Translations under genes and position numbers: made by a program | Notes under the pieces: model-generated | What the model was told of the DNA's origin: nothing | The model's database searches: none | Seen by the model: only the letters and a program-made list of their open reading frames with translations | DNA from: Rehmannia glutinosa | Lineage: Eukaryota > Streptophyta > Magnoliopsida > Lamiales > Orobanchaceae | Direction: 5' to 3' | DNA length: 64,000 nucleotides | Assembly: GCA_016081115.2 (NCBI GenBank) | Contig: JABTTQ020003420.1 | Location: forward strand, 124,001 to 188,000 | In this document: positions 10,781-22,551 of the stretch, one piece after another | Layout of the letters: the number at the start of each line of letters is the position of its first letter | Position numbering within the stretch: position 1 is the stretch's first letter

Positions 10781-13700
10781 ATGGCTGCTTCGAATTCAGG
10801 TAAAATAGCCTTTTTTTAATTTTTTTTTCATTTACAGAAGAAAAAAAAGAAAAAAAAAATGATCTTTGTTTGAAAATCGTGATAAATGTTTCTTGGAGTT
10901 ACAGACAAACCGCTGCCGCGGGATAAATTATCCTTGGGATGTATCAATAAAGATGGGTTATCAGGTTCCGAGAGCAAGTATGTCTAGAGCTCATTATTTA
11001 TTCTCATTCTTTGCCTGCAAATCGTACTTTTTTTTCCTTATTAATTAGGGATAATTACAAAAACACCCCTAAGGTTTGGGCTAATTACAAAAAAACCCAG
11101 AATTCTTTGAAAATTACAAAAAAATCCTATTGAGGTTTGATTCCGTCTTACATTTTTTAATGATTTTGGAAAACATTTCAAAAAAAAAAACCCCGATATT
11201 TACAAAAATATTATAGTTCTTTCCTCTTAAATTTAAGACAAAACGAAACCTGAAGGGTTCTTTTTGTAATTTTGAAACATGTGTGGGTTTTTTTGTAATT
11301 AACCCAAACCTTAGGGGTGTTTTTGTAATTATCCCTATTAATTATTTGATGTATCTGTCAGGGGAAGCCTTTATGTAGTTTTGGTATCAACTGGAAGTTT
11401 CAATCCTCCTACATACATGCATTTGCGTTGTTTTGGTAAGTGCTTATCAGCCTAAATAAGCCTTAAGATCCTTTTTTTTTTTTTTTATTTAAATTTATTT
11501 CCTCTACGTAATGGTGCCTTCAATATTGACAATATCAGAAAAATATTATGAATTTGTTTGCTTGACTTATGAGCTAAAAAGAGGGAGTAAAGATGTGTGA
11601 TTGTAGCTACCAAAGAACTTTTTCTATTAAATTTCGATTTTCAGAAATGCTATTTGAAAGTGTGCATAATAATAAATGCAAATTGAAAAATAAAAAATAC
11701 TTCTAAACTATTTATGACTATGAGAGGTTCAACAACAACAAAAACAACAAAGCCTTAATCCCACTATGTGGGGTCGGCTATACGAATCATATCGCGCCAT
11801 CGTTTACGGTCATAAGCCATATTTATGACTATGAGAGGTAAAATAATAAAATAATTTTTTTGGGAGTATAGTGATACTAATTTGTTTATGAAATACTAAT
11901 TTTGGGTGTAGTTCGGTTGAGTACACGGTTGTGTTGTCCATGAAGTTGATGAGGGTGCTAATTTGTTTTCTAATTGTGACGCATTTCTTCATTGATTTGT
12001 ATTGATGTATCTTGTTTTATGCTCAGAGTTGGCAAGAGACGCTTTAAGTTCACGACGATTTTGTGTTATTGGAGGTTATATGTCCCCTGTCAACGATTCA
12101 TACAAAAAAAAGGTACGTAGCAATGTAGCATGTCATGTGCGTATCAGATGTGGTGTATCGGTATAGATTGACTAAATTGCTTCATGAATGTAACGAAAGG
12201 GCAGCTATTTAATAAACCATGTTTGTCATCCTTAATGAAAAGAAGAAACAAGTTTTGGAAAATTGGAAGGATAAAAGATTGTTGGTTGTGGAAGCTACTC
12301 GATCTATATAACTTTAAATTTCCCTTGATCGGTCGTTGGAGATTTAATATGGTTAGTGTTGTTGGAATTGGTTTTATTAAATTGGGTTTTGACCCGATTT
12401 TGACCAATTATTTAAGTGGGGTCATTTATTCAAAGTATGAAATAAATGAGATAAACGTCATCTACGCCGGGTAGATGAGTTTAGCATTTTGAATTTCTCA
12501 AAACCAATATCGGGTGATGAGAAATAAATTCATAAAGTTGGCCACTTAAAATGCTTTTATATATGGAATATAAAAGGGTGGGAATATGGAAAGCCATATC
12601 TCACATAGGAAACATATTAAATGTTTGATTAGTTAATAAAAAGAGTTTCACCACTAATAAGGAGTAATCAAGTGGAACTCCTTATGGTACACCCTAGTGG
12701 ACCAAGTCGATTTCACTAGCCTTTGGCTAGCTAAAAGGCACCGAGGATGGTGCGAGAACCGTCTGAGCCTGAGTCGGGCGCCGACGCACGCCGCACATAG
12801 TCGATTGGCGCTTTCGAGACACCGCACGTCACGCATCGTCGCGAGGAGCCTTAAAGTTTTGGAAAATCGAACCAGGGTTGATCCAGTGCTCGGTGACGTG
12901 GCGGGCGGCTTTCGTGGCGATGATTTCGCGAGAATCGTAAGGAGCTTTGAGAGCCTTAAAGTTTTGGAAAATCGAACCAGGGTTGATCCGTGTGACTTCG
13001 GTGACGTGGCGAAGCGACTCGGTGGACGTGGCGGTGATTTGGCGTAATCGCAGTGGCGACACGTGGCGCCGAGTGGATGCGTCTGCTCGCCGACAGTGGC
13101 ACCGCGATCGGACGCTGTCATCGTGTGCGAGGTGTATGCCAAAGTGCGTTCTTCGACAGGTCGCGATCAGGACCATCGATCGCAGTACCGTTAACCACAG
13201 GGTAGCGATCCGACGGTCCAGACTAATCCGAACCAGGGTCGCACCCCCTCAAGAGGCACCAGGAGCTCTATATAAACCATTTGAGAATCATTTCATGTAT
13301 CGTAAAATTTGAAATTCACATAAAGATCGCATAAAAAAAGTCTTGAGAGTTCAAAACACTAAAAGTTCGAAGTGTCTTGTGATTTGTAGTGTTGCTATCA
13401 CAAGACGTAAGTCGTTGTATCTTGGGAGGCGATTGCCGATTTCCGTTAACACCGTGAGCGGGGCAATTTCGTCTTAAAGACAAAGAGTCCAACTCTTGCC
13501 TCGACTTTGTTACTTCCGCTTTCGATTTTATGTGGCCATTCGGTATACACCATCAATTTTTCCAACAATTGTTGATTTGAACTGCGAAATCTTTTAGTGT
13601 TAGTTTTGTCATGCTTTTGGTTCATTATACACCTTTTCGGTCATTATGTGAACTTACTTTGTTGCTTTGTTCCACGTCTCGTCGTTGTTGGCTGTAATAG

Positions 13701-13898
13701 AACTATAGAAGTATAAAACCTTAAACTATTTCATCTGATCTTCTCATATCTTTGTGGCTTGGTGAGTAAAACAGCATTTCCTACAGCAATTTTTATTGTT
13801 TCACTTACTTTTTCAGGACCTTATACGTGCTGAACATCGTGTTGCTATGTGTGAGCTTGCTTGTCGAAGTTCTGATTTCATTATGGTGGATCCATGGG

Positions 13899-13994
<96 letters not shown>

Positions 13995-16900
13995 GGCGCG
14001 CGCACTATGTTTTTTTCACAAAAAATCAAAGCTCACAAGTTCTGGATGGTCCAGTGCCCAACACAGTAATGTTAATGTTAAGGAATAATTACAAAAAAAA
14101 AAATGAAATTTGGGTTAATTACAAAAAAAAATCCATAGGTTTTTGAAAATTACAAAACACTACTTGAGGTTTGATTTTGTCTTAAATTTATGGGAGTAAC
14201 TGTAATATTTCTATAAATATCAAGGTGGGGAGGTTATTTTAAAATGATTTTTGCTTATGAAGGCGGGAAATGTAAGACGGAATCATCTGAGTTTTTGTAA
14301 TTTTAAAAAACCTCTATTTTTTTTTTGTAATTAGCCCAAACCTCAGGGTTTTTCTTTTAATTATCCCTATTATTTACTTAGTAACTTGGTATGATAGTAA
14401 CTATTGCTACTTTTTATTGTCTGTCAACAGGCAAGTCAGAGCACCTACCAGCGCACATTAACAGTTTTATCCAGAGTTAGGACGTCGCTACACGAGAGTG
14501 GGATTGTAGCCGATGGTAGGCTGTGAAGTATTATCTTCACTCATTATTGTGTGTACTCTCTCCTTTTGTTAATTATTGCTAAAAATGTGTTCATCATCTT
14601 CAACTATTTATTAGTGTAGTAACAATACATGAGAGTATTTATCTAATGAGCCTTGTCCAACTCACGTACACGATTCTACTTTCTATAATAATCTGCGTAT
14701 AAATTTTAAATATTTCAACCCACGCTGCTTGTATTAGTAAAATTTTCGTCTCAGCATCTATTTTATTTATAGTCTTATTATTGTGTTCATATCTTTATTC
14801 AATAGTAAGTTTGTAACTTTCTTCTTCTTCTCTTTGAAGAGTTACTTAAAAGTCATGCTCGTCTGTGGTTCTGATCTGTTGGAGTCTTTTGGAATTCCTG
14901 GATTTTGGATCCGTGAGCAGGTAAATATGTGTAATACTTTGGATCAGAACAGTGTAGAATTTGGATATTCCTTCGATCGATTTGTTCTCTTGAATCTTTA
15001 AGCAATTAGAGAGAAAATTAAAAAATGCACACACTTATCACCATCATCTTAACATTTCCAAAGCATCTTTTCAGATCAGCCCTTTAGTGAAGGTAATTGT
15101 TGTGATAATTAATGCATTTGTGGTGATTAAGCCATTTTCACGCGTAATTTACGGTGAATAATATTAAAGGGTATGTTTGTATTGGGGAAGGGGTGTTTGA
15201 TGTGATATATTGGGAAATGTGTGTATTAGTATAGAAATGCATTGGAAAGTGTAATGTATGTTTGGATGGTGATTGGGGAAGAAGTTGGGAAGGAAATGCG
15301 ATTGTCTAGAGTTAAACAAACATAGCCTAAGGGATAATTACAAAAACTATCCATGAGGTTTTGGTTAATTAAAAACAAACAGATATTTTTGAAAATTACA
15401 AAATAACCCTTTGAAGTTTGATTGTGCAACCTGTTTATATCATGGAAATGTTAAACTGTGGAAGCATTTGGAAAGTGAGATGTCTTAAAATCAATAGTGC
15501 AAGTTAATATATTGTTATGGATCATTTACACAGCTTGGTTTACAGGTCAAGACCATATGCAGAGACTTTGGGTTGGTTTGCATTCGCAGAGGTGGTCAGA
15601 ATGTTGAGAATATCATATCCAAAGATGATATTTTGAACGAACACAAGGTAATCAATTTTATGTTTCAAAGATAACCAATGTTTTAAAAGGCGTAGGCGTT
15701 AGCGGTTTGAAATAATATTAAGAAGGGATAATTACAAAAACACCCTGAGGTTTCGGCTAATTACAAAAAAATCCTTAAGTTTGATTCCGTCTTACATTTT
15801 TCCCGATGATTTTCAAAAACATTTCAGTAAAACCTGACATTTACAAAAATATTACAGTTATCCCTCTTAAATTTAGGACAAAACGAAACCTCGAAGGGAT
15901 TTTTGTGTAATTTTGAAATATCTCTGTTTTTTTTTTTTGTAATTAACCCAAACCTCAGCGGTGTTTTTGTAATTATCCCCTATTAAGAATTTAGAAAACT
16001 GGGGTGATTCTTGTTTTATTACTTTGTATGCTACATTTGCTTTTTCTGAATCTTCCATGATCCTAATATTATTATACCTTTTCCATTTCACAGAAATACA
16101 ATGCTGCACATTTTTTATTTACTATATTTTGATCAAACAACAAAGGTCTTGCATTTTTTCCAATTTCTGTGAGTTGAGAATTAGGATATCTTTCGGATAT
16201 CTTTCAGTAACTTGGTGGTTTGCAAATTATACCAAAGGCTAGGTACATATCTTGAATCATAACTTGTACAGGTTCTAACTTTTCGATTGATCGACTCTTT
16301 TTCTTGCAGAATAATATCCTAATCGTTGGTGAAGTAGTTCCAAATGGGATCAGTTCAACACGATTGAGGTAAAACATTATGTTCGTAGCTGGCATTAGTG
16401 CTTGCAAATACCATTTTTTGCTTCATTTAATCAGGATCTAAAAGTGGGGAAGGGTGCTTTAGGTTGTGATTGGTCGTGCTTTCATTCCGTCCACTTTCAC
16501 TTTCGAGAGAATAGTAGTGAAATGTTTTTAAAAGTAAAGGTTGGATGTGTAGAGAAAAAGTAATGATGGTGTTGATGTGATAGATAATCTTTTAGAGATG
16601 TTTATTCTTTGTGAAAATTTTGTGGAAAACATAGTATAAAATATAATGTAAGAAAATTGAATAAAAATGAAAAATTGATCCGATAATAGGCAATATAAAT
16701 CTCATTTTATACATTTTCTTATCAAGATTAAGAGAAAAATAATAAAAATAATGATAAATTAAAGAAATTATTGGAATTCTTTATATGAATAAGGGAAGGA
16801 GAGAAAAATAATAGTATGAGTGGGTATTGAGAAGTGTGAGAATGAGTTAGTTTTATAGAGAAACCATTTCTTCCACAAACAATCACACTTTCAACAAAAT

Positions 16901-17517
16901 TTTCACTCAAATATGAAAATTTTGAAAATGTTTCACAAACAATCACAACCTTAGATTTCGATTCTTCTTTTGGTTTGATTTGTACACAAGTAAAACACTT
17001 TTAAAATTTAACCAAACGCTCACTTTTAACTTGAATCAATTTTTAGCTTCTACATGCAAACATTACCAACTTCTGATTTTCAGCTACTTGCCATTTATAC
17101 AAGAATAAATCACTTCGTCCAAAAGCGATGTGTTTTCCGAACACTCGTTTAAGTAATCGACTAGTGATATTTATGTTCTATGCCAGATTTTACACTGAGT
17201 AGGGATATTGATCTTCTATGCCTGTTTTTCCTGTTTTTACTACTTGTTGTTTTCACGGCAATAAATCACTTTCCCCAAAAAACAGAAGTGTTTCTGAACA
17301 CTCGACTAAGCGATATTGATGTTCTATGCCCGTTTTTACGATGAAGCGAATAGAATCTGGAGTTTGTTTGAGTTGGCTCATCCATTTGATGAATTTGAAG
17401 TAACATATGTTAGTTTTTTTCCATGACAGGGATTGCATTTCAAGAGGACTGTCAGTGAAATATTTGACAGAAGATGATGTTATTGACTATATCAAACAAA
17501 ATAAGCTATACACATAA
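10781..17517 (+). CDS. NMNAT: Nicotinamide/nicotinate mononucleotide adenylyltransferase, 10 exons
   Basis: The enzyme joins ATP to NMN or NaMN to form NAD or its deamido form, the last shared step of NAD synthesis. Exons: 10781-10799, 10905-10977, 11362-11435, 12027-12112, 13817-13900, 14431-14505, 14840-14920, 15546-15647, 16310-16368 and 17430-17517, giving about 246 residues. GSFNPPTYMH (42-51) is the nucleotidyltransferase GxFxPxTxxH motif, ISSTRLR (212-218) the ISxTxxR motif, and VMLVCGSDLL and VDPWE are also conserved. Length matches plant NMNAT (about 240). The exon 6 donor is uncertain: the later GTAGGC at 14516 breaks the frame with exon 7, the earlier GTAGCC at 14506 keeps it. Introns hold a solo LTR, a LINE tail, two Tourist-like MITEs and four copies of the GGGATAATTAC family. 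The exon 5 donor abuts a long CT/CA microsatellite. Confidence 0.92.
11048..11335. mobile_element. GGGATAATTAC MITE, subfamily A (NMNAT intron 2)
   Basis: A complete copy with ends gggataattac and gtaattatccc and perfect 9-bp flanking repeats tattaatta (11039-11047 and 11336-11344). The two halves are imperfect reverse complements carrying repeated attacaaaaa and aaacctcagggg words. Confidence 0.85.
11720..11820 (-). mobile_element. 3' tail of an RTE-type LINE
   Basis: The plus strand reads (caa)n, then agccttaatcccactatgtg and gggtcggcta. That is the reverse complement of a widespread plant non-LTR retrotransposon tail ending in TTG repeats. Only the tail is present, within NMNAT intron 3. 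The assignment rests on remembered family sequence. Confidence 0.5.
12360..13567 (+). mobile_element. Solo LTR in NMNAT intron 4
   Basis: The sequence opens tgttggaattgg and closes ttttttccaaca-like (tttttccaaca), the TG...CA inverted ends of an LTR. Five-base flanks agtgt (12355-12359) and attgt (13568-13572) differ by one base and may be the target duplication. A TATA-like ctatataaacc lies at about 13268. The middle (12750-13250) is strikingly GC- and CpG-rich for this window and has an internal direct repeat (gccttaaagttttggaaaat at about 12850 and 12954). No gag-pol coding follows, so it is best read as a solo LTR. Open frames here are spurious. Confidence 0.65.
13902..13994. repeat. (TC)n followed by (AC)n microsatellite at an exon 5 donor
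   Basis: About 36 TC units run directly into about 10 CA units. The run starts within the intron 5 donor: exon 5 ends at 13900 and the GT at 13901-13902 is the first dinucleotide before the CT repeats. Confidence 0.95.
14082..14367. mobile_element. GGGATAATTAC MITE, subfamily A (NMNAT intron 5)
   Basis: Ends ggaataattac and ttaattatccc are degenerate, and no clear 9-bp duplication survives. The interior keeps gaggtttgattttgtcttaa and the shared foldback layout. Confidence 0.7.
15165..15330. mobile_element. Tourist-like MITE (NMNAT intron 7)
   Basis: A short element of about 160 bp with ends agggtatgtttgt and, from the other strand, ggctatgtttgtttaactc. TAA lies on both sides (15165-15167 and 15328-15330), as expected for PIF/Harbinger insertions. 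Confidence 0.65.
15331..15432. mobile_element. Truncated GGGATAATTAC MITE (NMNAT intron 7)
   Basis: Only the left part remains: gggataattac through gaagtttgattgtg. The right half with the closing gtaattatccc is absent. It directly abuts the Tourist-like MITE, sharing the taa boundary. Confidence 0.65.
15725..15980. mobile_element. GGGATAATTAC MITE, subfamily A (NMNAT intron 8)
   Basis: A complete copy with perfect 9-bp flanks tattaagaa (15716-15724 and 15981-15989). The interior contains gattccgtcttacattt and its partial reverse complement. Confidence 0.85.
16459..16953. mobile_element. PIF/Harbinger-type MITE (NMNAT intron 9)
   Basis: The element at 16462-16950 has ends ggttgtgattggtcgtg and, from the other strand, ggttgtgattgtttgtg. 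It is flanked by TTA on both sides (16459-16461 and 16951-16953). The interior is AT-rich and non-coding. Confidence 0.75.
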
Positions 17518-17825
17518 TGAGGACAGAATGAAGATTATTTCAAGCCACTGCAAATTGAGGCTCTGGTTATCTTGTATTTATAGATATTTCTGAAAAGTAT
17601 GAATTCTGAAATGATAAATAAATTAATTAATTTAGAAAATAAATTTTGTTTTTCTTATAACTGAGTTCTTTTTCTTAATTTTATTTTAATTATGTGTCAC
17701 TAGTGATTATAAATTTAGAAAATTACCAAATGAGGTGTATGAAATCGCTATTTTGAGAAACCTATATTGGGCAAATAAATATATAATAATTTAGTATTAT
17801 TTTTAGATTACCATAATATCGATTT

Positions 17826-18165
17826 AATGTAGGTAGGGGTGTAAATGAATCAAGTAGAACCGAATATAATATTGTTCAAGTTTGTTTGAATATTTATCGA
17901 ACTTCAAAACTTGTGGTTGTATTTGTCTTCAATATTTATCGAGTCCAGCTTTAGTCGAAGAACATGAATCGAGGTCGAATGACTTGATATTTTTATAAAT
18001 ATTTTATTGTTTTTCCACTAATCAAGTCGAGTTTGAGCCAAGTTGTACATTTTTTTGAACGAAAATATGTGTTCGAGTTTGGTTATAACGAACCGAGCTT
18101 ACAAGAGTTTTTAATGATTAATCTTGAGTCGAGTATCGGGTATTTTTGTTCATTTTATAATGTTA
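17826..18165. repeat. Dispersed 320-bp repeat family C, copy 1
   Basis: It starts aggggtgtaaatgaatcaag and ends near gagtatcgggtatttttgtt. It shares word order (cttgatattttt, ttactaatcgagt-like, ttaacgaaccgagtt-like) with copies at about 27640, 42505 and 49262. The relatedness is clear but the superfamily was not determined. Confidence 0.65.
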
Positions 18166-18679
18166 AAAGTAGGGATCAAAAGCTAGCCACTAGAAAAGGG
18201 AAATTTTTATGCAAGAAAATAAAATAGTTTGTCTCCTTGCTTGACTAAGATTCTTAACACGCTTTAAATTTTGCACAATTTCAAACAGACAACATTTGGA
18301 GCAGTTTCCAAATGCATGAGGTTGAAAACAATAAATGGTTAAGGTCAGGTTCTTAATTGTCTCAGCATTTTTTTAAGTGTATCTCTTTTTCTTTCTTTCT
18401 ATCTTTGTATATCTCTAATTCCAAAAAAAATCAATGGTTTTGCATTAGTCACTCTCACTCCAACCATAAATAATTCATCTCTATTTGAATCATTACGTCC
18501 GTAATAATTTTTTATCTAGGAATTATCACGGGTAGACCGATACACAAAATTGGAGAGGGCCGATAAAAAAAAACACACATAAATATTAACTAATTTTTTT
18601 TTTAAAAAAAAAAGAGGGTGTCGGGCCGAGTTGGCCTCCCCCAAGGGTGGAGCCAGGACAAATGGTATTACAGTAAGGG

Positions 18680-19015
18680 GGCAAGAGAAGAGTATCAATC
18701 TTGTCGTGTTTCGTATTCGCGGGTCGTGTTTTTGACACGGATATTATAGGTCCGACACGAACCGAACACGACCGTTTAATTTGTGGTAAGATACACGACA
18801 CGAACACGACCCGTTTATGACATGGATAACCCAACACGACATGAAAGTGTGAAACACATATATAATTTAAAGTTGATACGAAAAAACATAAAAAAATTGG
18901 AGAAAAAATTAAAATTACAAATAAAAATACAATAAATATTAAAAATATTAAATTCGTGTTAAGTTTCGTGCCGGGTTATCGTGTCGTGTCAGAAATTGAC
19001 ACCTCTAGCCAAGAG
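18680..19015. mobile_element. hAT-type MITE with cgtgtcgtg-rich ends
   Basis: The right end is tgacacctcta and the left end is a degenerate mirror (agagtatcaat). The 8-bp flanks ggcaagag (18680-18687) and gccaagag (19008-19015) match at seven positions. The subterminal parts are rich in acacgaacacgac words, and the middle is A/T-rich. A related copy lies at 51029-51470. Confidence 0.6.
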
Positions 19016-19347
19016 TAAAAAACAAAAGATAACATTTTTGTATATATACAAGATAATAAAGTTTATATATATTACATTTGTATCAAAAGAATATATTAAT
19101 ATTCATTAGTAAAATTCATGGAATAGAAAATATAATTTTAAGATGATATTAAGATAAAATAAGATCCACAAAATCTTCAATTTAACTTACTAAAATTCAT
19201 GGAATAATTTTTATCTAACAAAATTTTGAGGGGGCCAAAATACTAAACAATAAAAATATAGGTACTAAAATGAAAAGAAGGAAAAAATTTTTTTTTTTTT
19301 TGGGGGCTGAGCCACCATGTGGCTCCGCCGCCTCCCATATCTCCGTG

Positions 19348-19397
<50 letters not shown>

Positions 19398-20199
19398 TTT
19401 TTGCTCTAAGCTTCAAACCTTGGGCCAGAAGCTCTGGCAAAATCAATCTAATATAAATAAAAAAAAAAAACATACAAGTTTTTATAACTAAACTACATGG
19501 AAATTAGGGGTGGGGACAAGATTTTTGGTGTATATTTATATATACTATATTAATTTATTAAATAATATATTACATGGGTTCAATCGCAAGGTGAGGGGGC
19601 GGTTGCCACTACCATCCCCCCCATGTGTCCGCCCCGTACTAAACATGAATGAACCAATCTCAATCAAAAGAAGTGGGGATCCTGAGATTGTGCATGTATT
19701 TGGACCGTACAATTGAAGGAGCGTGTAGGAGATTTGATAGGTACTACTCATACTAATAAGATGCATTTTTTTGTTAGGGGGGCATCTATAGAAACTCTAC
19801 ATTTAATTAAGTGTTTGGAGGTTTTCCTAGGAAGCACCCGTATTGGTTTGTGGACACAGACGTCGATCTGAAATAGCCAATATAAAGTATTTGTTTTAAT
19901 TAAATATTTACATTTCAAGTTTATAAGATAGTTGTAGATATAATATTAAATATGAACTATATACTAAAACGACGATCATTTGGTAAGTGATATACAAATT
20001 AAAATAAATGAATTAAACTGATAATTTTTTGCTGCATTATTGTTTTAAAATATTTAACTGCAAGACAACAATATAATTTTTTTCACAAAAACTATTGTCA
20101 GACCGTTTAACGGTTTTTTTTATGTTAGCGGCTCGGTCGACTTGGTTTTTTATTAATTTCATGCATCTTTGGTGGCATGATTGTAATATTCTGGAACAT

Positions 20200-20692
20200 C
20201 CAGTGCATCCGAAAAATATTAGTAGTTCCTTGAAAAGGTATTAGTAGTTCAGTGGAGAGTGTTTTAGTAGTTCTCCTGAATATAACTAATTTTTTCTCCC
20301 AAAAAATATTAGCAGTCCCTCAAAAAAGTATCACAATAACGATGAAATATATTAGTAATTTGTTTGAACAGTTTTTTCTGTAATCCTCTTGAAAAATATT
20401 TATTTTTTTCATCAAGAGTATTAGTATTCCTACTAAAACGTATTAGTAATCTTATTTAAAAATATTATGTTTTCCGATTAAATGTATTTTAGTATTCCTC
20501 TTGAAAAGTAATAGTTTTCCTCATAAAAAGTATTAGTAGTTTTCCATAAAAGTATTAGTTCTTCCCCCGAAAAGTATCAGTAGTCCTCCTGAAAAATATT
20601 TGGTAGCACACCTAAAAATATTAGTTTTCCCTACGAAAAATATTAGTAGTCATCCTAAAATGTATTAGTAATTCTCCTAAAATGTATTAGCG
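20200..20692. repeat. Degenerate tandem array of about 22-bp units
   Basis: The motif gaaaaatattagtagttcctc, with many variants, recurs about 18-20 times. Examples are tattagtagttcagtgg, tattagtattcctactaaa and tatcagtagtcctcctg. Divergence between units is high, so the array is old. No coding potential is seen. Confidence 0.7.
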
Positions 20693-21159
20693 GTGCCAAA
20701 TGGATGTGGTATTAATATTTGTGTGGGTTGTTGGTGGGTTAATGACGGATCGAATATTTGGATATGTCTAACAAAATAGACCCGTTAGACCATCTGATAG
20801 GATACTAACAATTTTTTTATATAGTAACCGAATTGGAAGGACATAAAAGAGGGGAGCTGGTCAAGAAATCCTTTCCAACATAAACAATCGCGAAACGTGA
20901 TGTTATGGACTGATGTGCAAAGGTAGAAGATTCTCAACAAAAATTGTAATGGGAGTTTATTCCTTTAATTTGAATGGACACCTTTAAAAATTAATTCTTT
21001 TAATTTTGTTTTTATTTGAATTATTGTGCATTTGATATGATAATAATTGTTTTTTCTACACTGGGTGTATCGTTCGACTTGTCCCATGCAAGTGAGATGG
21101 ATGGTGCGAGCAAGAGCATGAGTCTTCAAGTTCGCCCCACCCCAAAAGAGTATTTCATA

Positions 21160-22035
21160 TTCAATTCTATTGTATTAACGATATCACACATGTATCAAAA
21201 ATTACCATATTAAAACTCATAATTTAGATCGATTTATGCTTCAAAATTAATGACAATTTTTATACATATGTTAAACACTCTTTTGGAACAAAAGATCCGG
21301 TTCGCTAAGAACAAAGTGTATTAAGGTCTTGTTTGTTTATGTTTCCAAATGTCTATTTTCATTTTCCAACTATTCATAAAAGTGGAATCATGTTTGTTAA
21401 ATTTTACAATGGAAATAATCATTTTTATTTTCTATTTTCATATAAAACAATATCTTAAACCTATAATTTATATTCTCAAACCTAGACTAACACTACTATA
21501 CCTCACTCATCAATCGATATTATCAGGTTTTAACTCAATTATACATGTGAGATCCATCATTATAACTTTATCTATTTAAAATATTATTATTTTTAAATTA
21601 TATATATCTAATGAGACCAACCACCTACAATCTTACAAATATCATGTTATATATTCAAACTAAAATATTGAAAGTGGACCCATAACTCTCAACTTTTCAA
21701 TTATTATATACATAAAATAATATTTCAAACATATTCAACCAAACACAATCTCATTTTCAACTATAAATAAAACACATTCAATTCATTCATTCAAACATAA
21801 TATCAATTTCCACACGAAAACCAATAAATTCTCAAAATTTAATTTTCAACACTAAAAGCGGAAAATGGATCGTGGAAACATAAACAGACAGGTCTAAATA
21901 TTCTATTCCAAAAAAGTGTTTCATCTTATATTCCAATCACGAGATGATTGACATGTGTATAAAAACTATTATCTTAATTTTGAAGCATAAATTAGCCAAA
22001 ATTGTGAGTTTCAATATGATAGTTTTGATACACGT
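21160..22035. mobile_element. Foldback element interrupted by a Tourist-like MITE
   Basis: The outer arms (about 21178-21290 and 21905-22035) are inverted copies. Both contain atttatgcttcaaaattaa and a ttttatacayatg word, plus ttttggaa next to the inner element. Between them, 21325-21894 has ends ggtcttgtttgtttatgttt and, in reverse, gacctgtctgtttatgttt. TAA flanks lie at 21322-21324 and 21895-21897. A younger PIF/Harbinger-type MITE therefore sits inside an older foldback. Confidence 0.7.
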
Positions 22036-22551
22036 GTGCAAGACGGAGGAGGGGCCCAATCTGCCCCACCCCCATTTACAAAAAAAAAAAAAAAGAAGAA
22101 AAGGAAATTACACTAATAAATTTTTGAAAAAAATGTATTTTAATTAAAATTTATATGATCCTTTTCTAGTTTTTTTATCCGATCTATCTCATTTTCGTAT
22201 ATCGCTCCACTTAAAAAAATTCAGGCTCCATCATTGTATACGTGACAATCATCTTTATGATAAAATAGAAAATAAAATACTTTCTTTTGGAACAGGAAGA
22301 ATAGAATATCTCATCCGATTGTTACGCCTATTCTATTATTCCCAACAAATAACCAAAAAATTAAAATGTTAATTCAAAAATTATGAAAATTTGAAATTGT
22401 ACAGTTCAGACTTACAGACTATATCGCAGACTCGTAATTAGTGCTCTCTTCCCTTCTTCACTTGCTCTGTGATCTCTCGCTCTCTGAGCAACGCCATTGC
22501 CGGACACCAGATGATGCTAGGCGCGGCGGCGGCGGCGGAGGCCCGCGGAGA

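Larger units (their letters stand above)
17518..22551. other. NMNAT-DMS3 intergenic region
   Basis: No gene is supported. It contains repeat family C (17826), a hAT-type MITE (18680), a fragment with gggggccaaaatactaaac and gctgagccaccatgtggctcc at about 19215-19350, a (TA)n run (19351-19392), a degenerate 22-bp repeat array (20200-20692) and a nested foldback/MITE (21160-22035). The last about 130 bp are the presumed DMS3 promoter/leader with pyrimidine-rich sequence. Confidence 0.6.

Noticed and set aside
12654..13312. Several long overlapping frames on both strands
   Set aside because: They are open because of the high GC of the solo LTR core; no family resemblance, and the two strands are equally open.
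13796..14146. Overlapping frames rich in Ser-Leu or Arg-Glu repeats
   Set aside because: They are translations of the CT/CA microsatellite; only 13817-13900 is a real exon of NMNAT.
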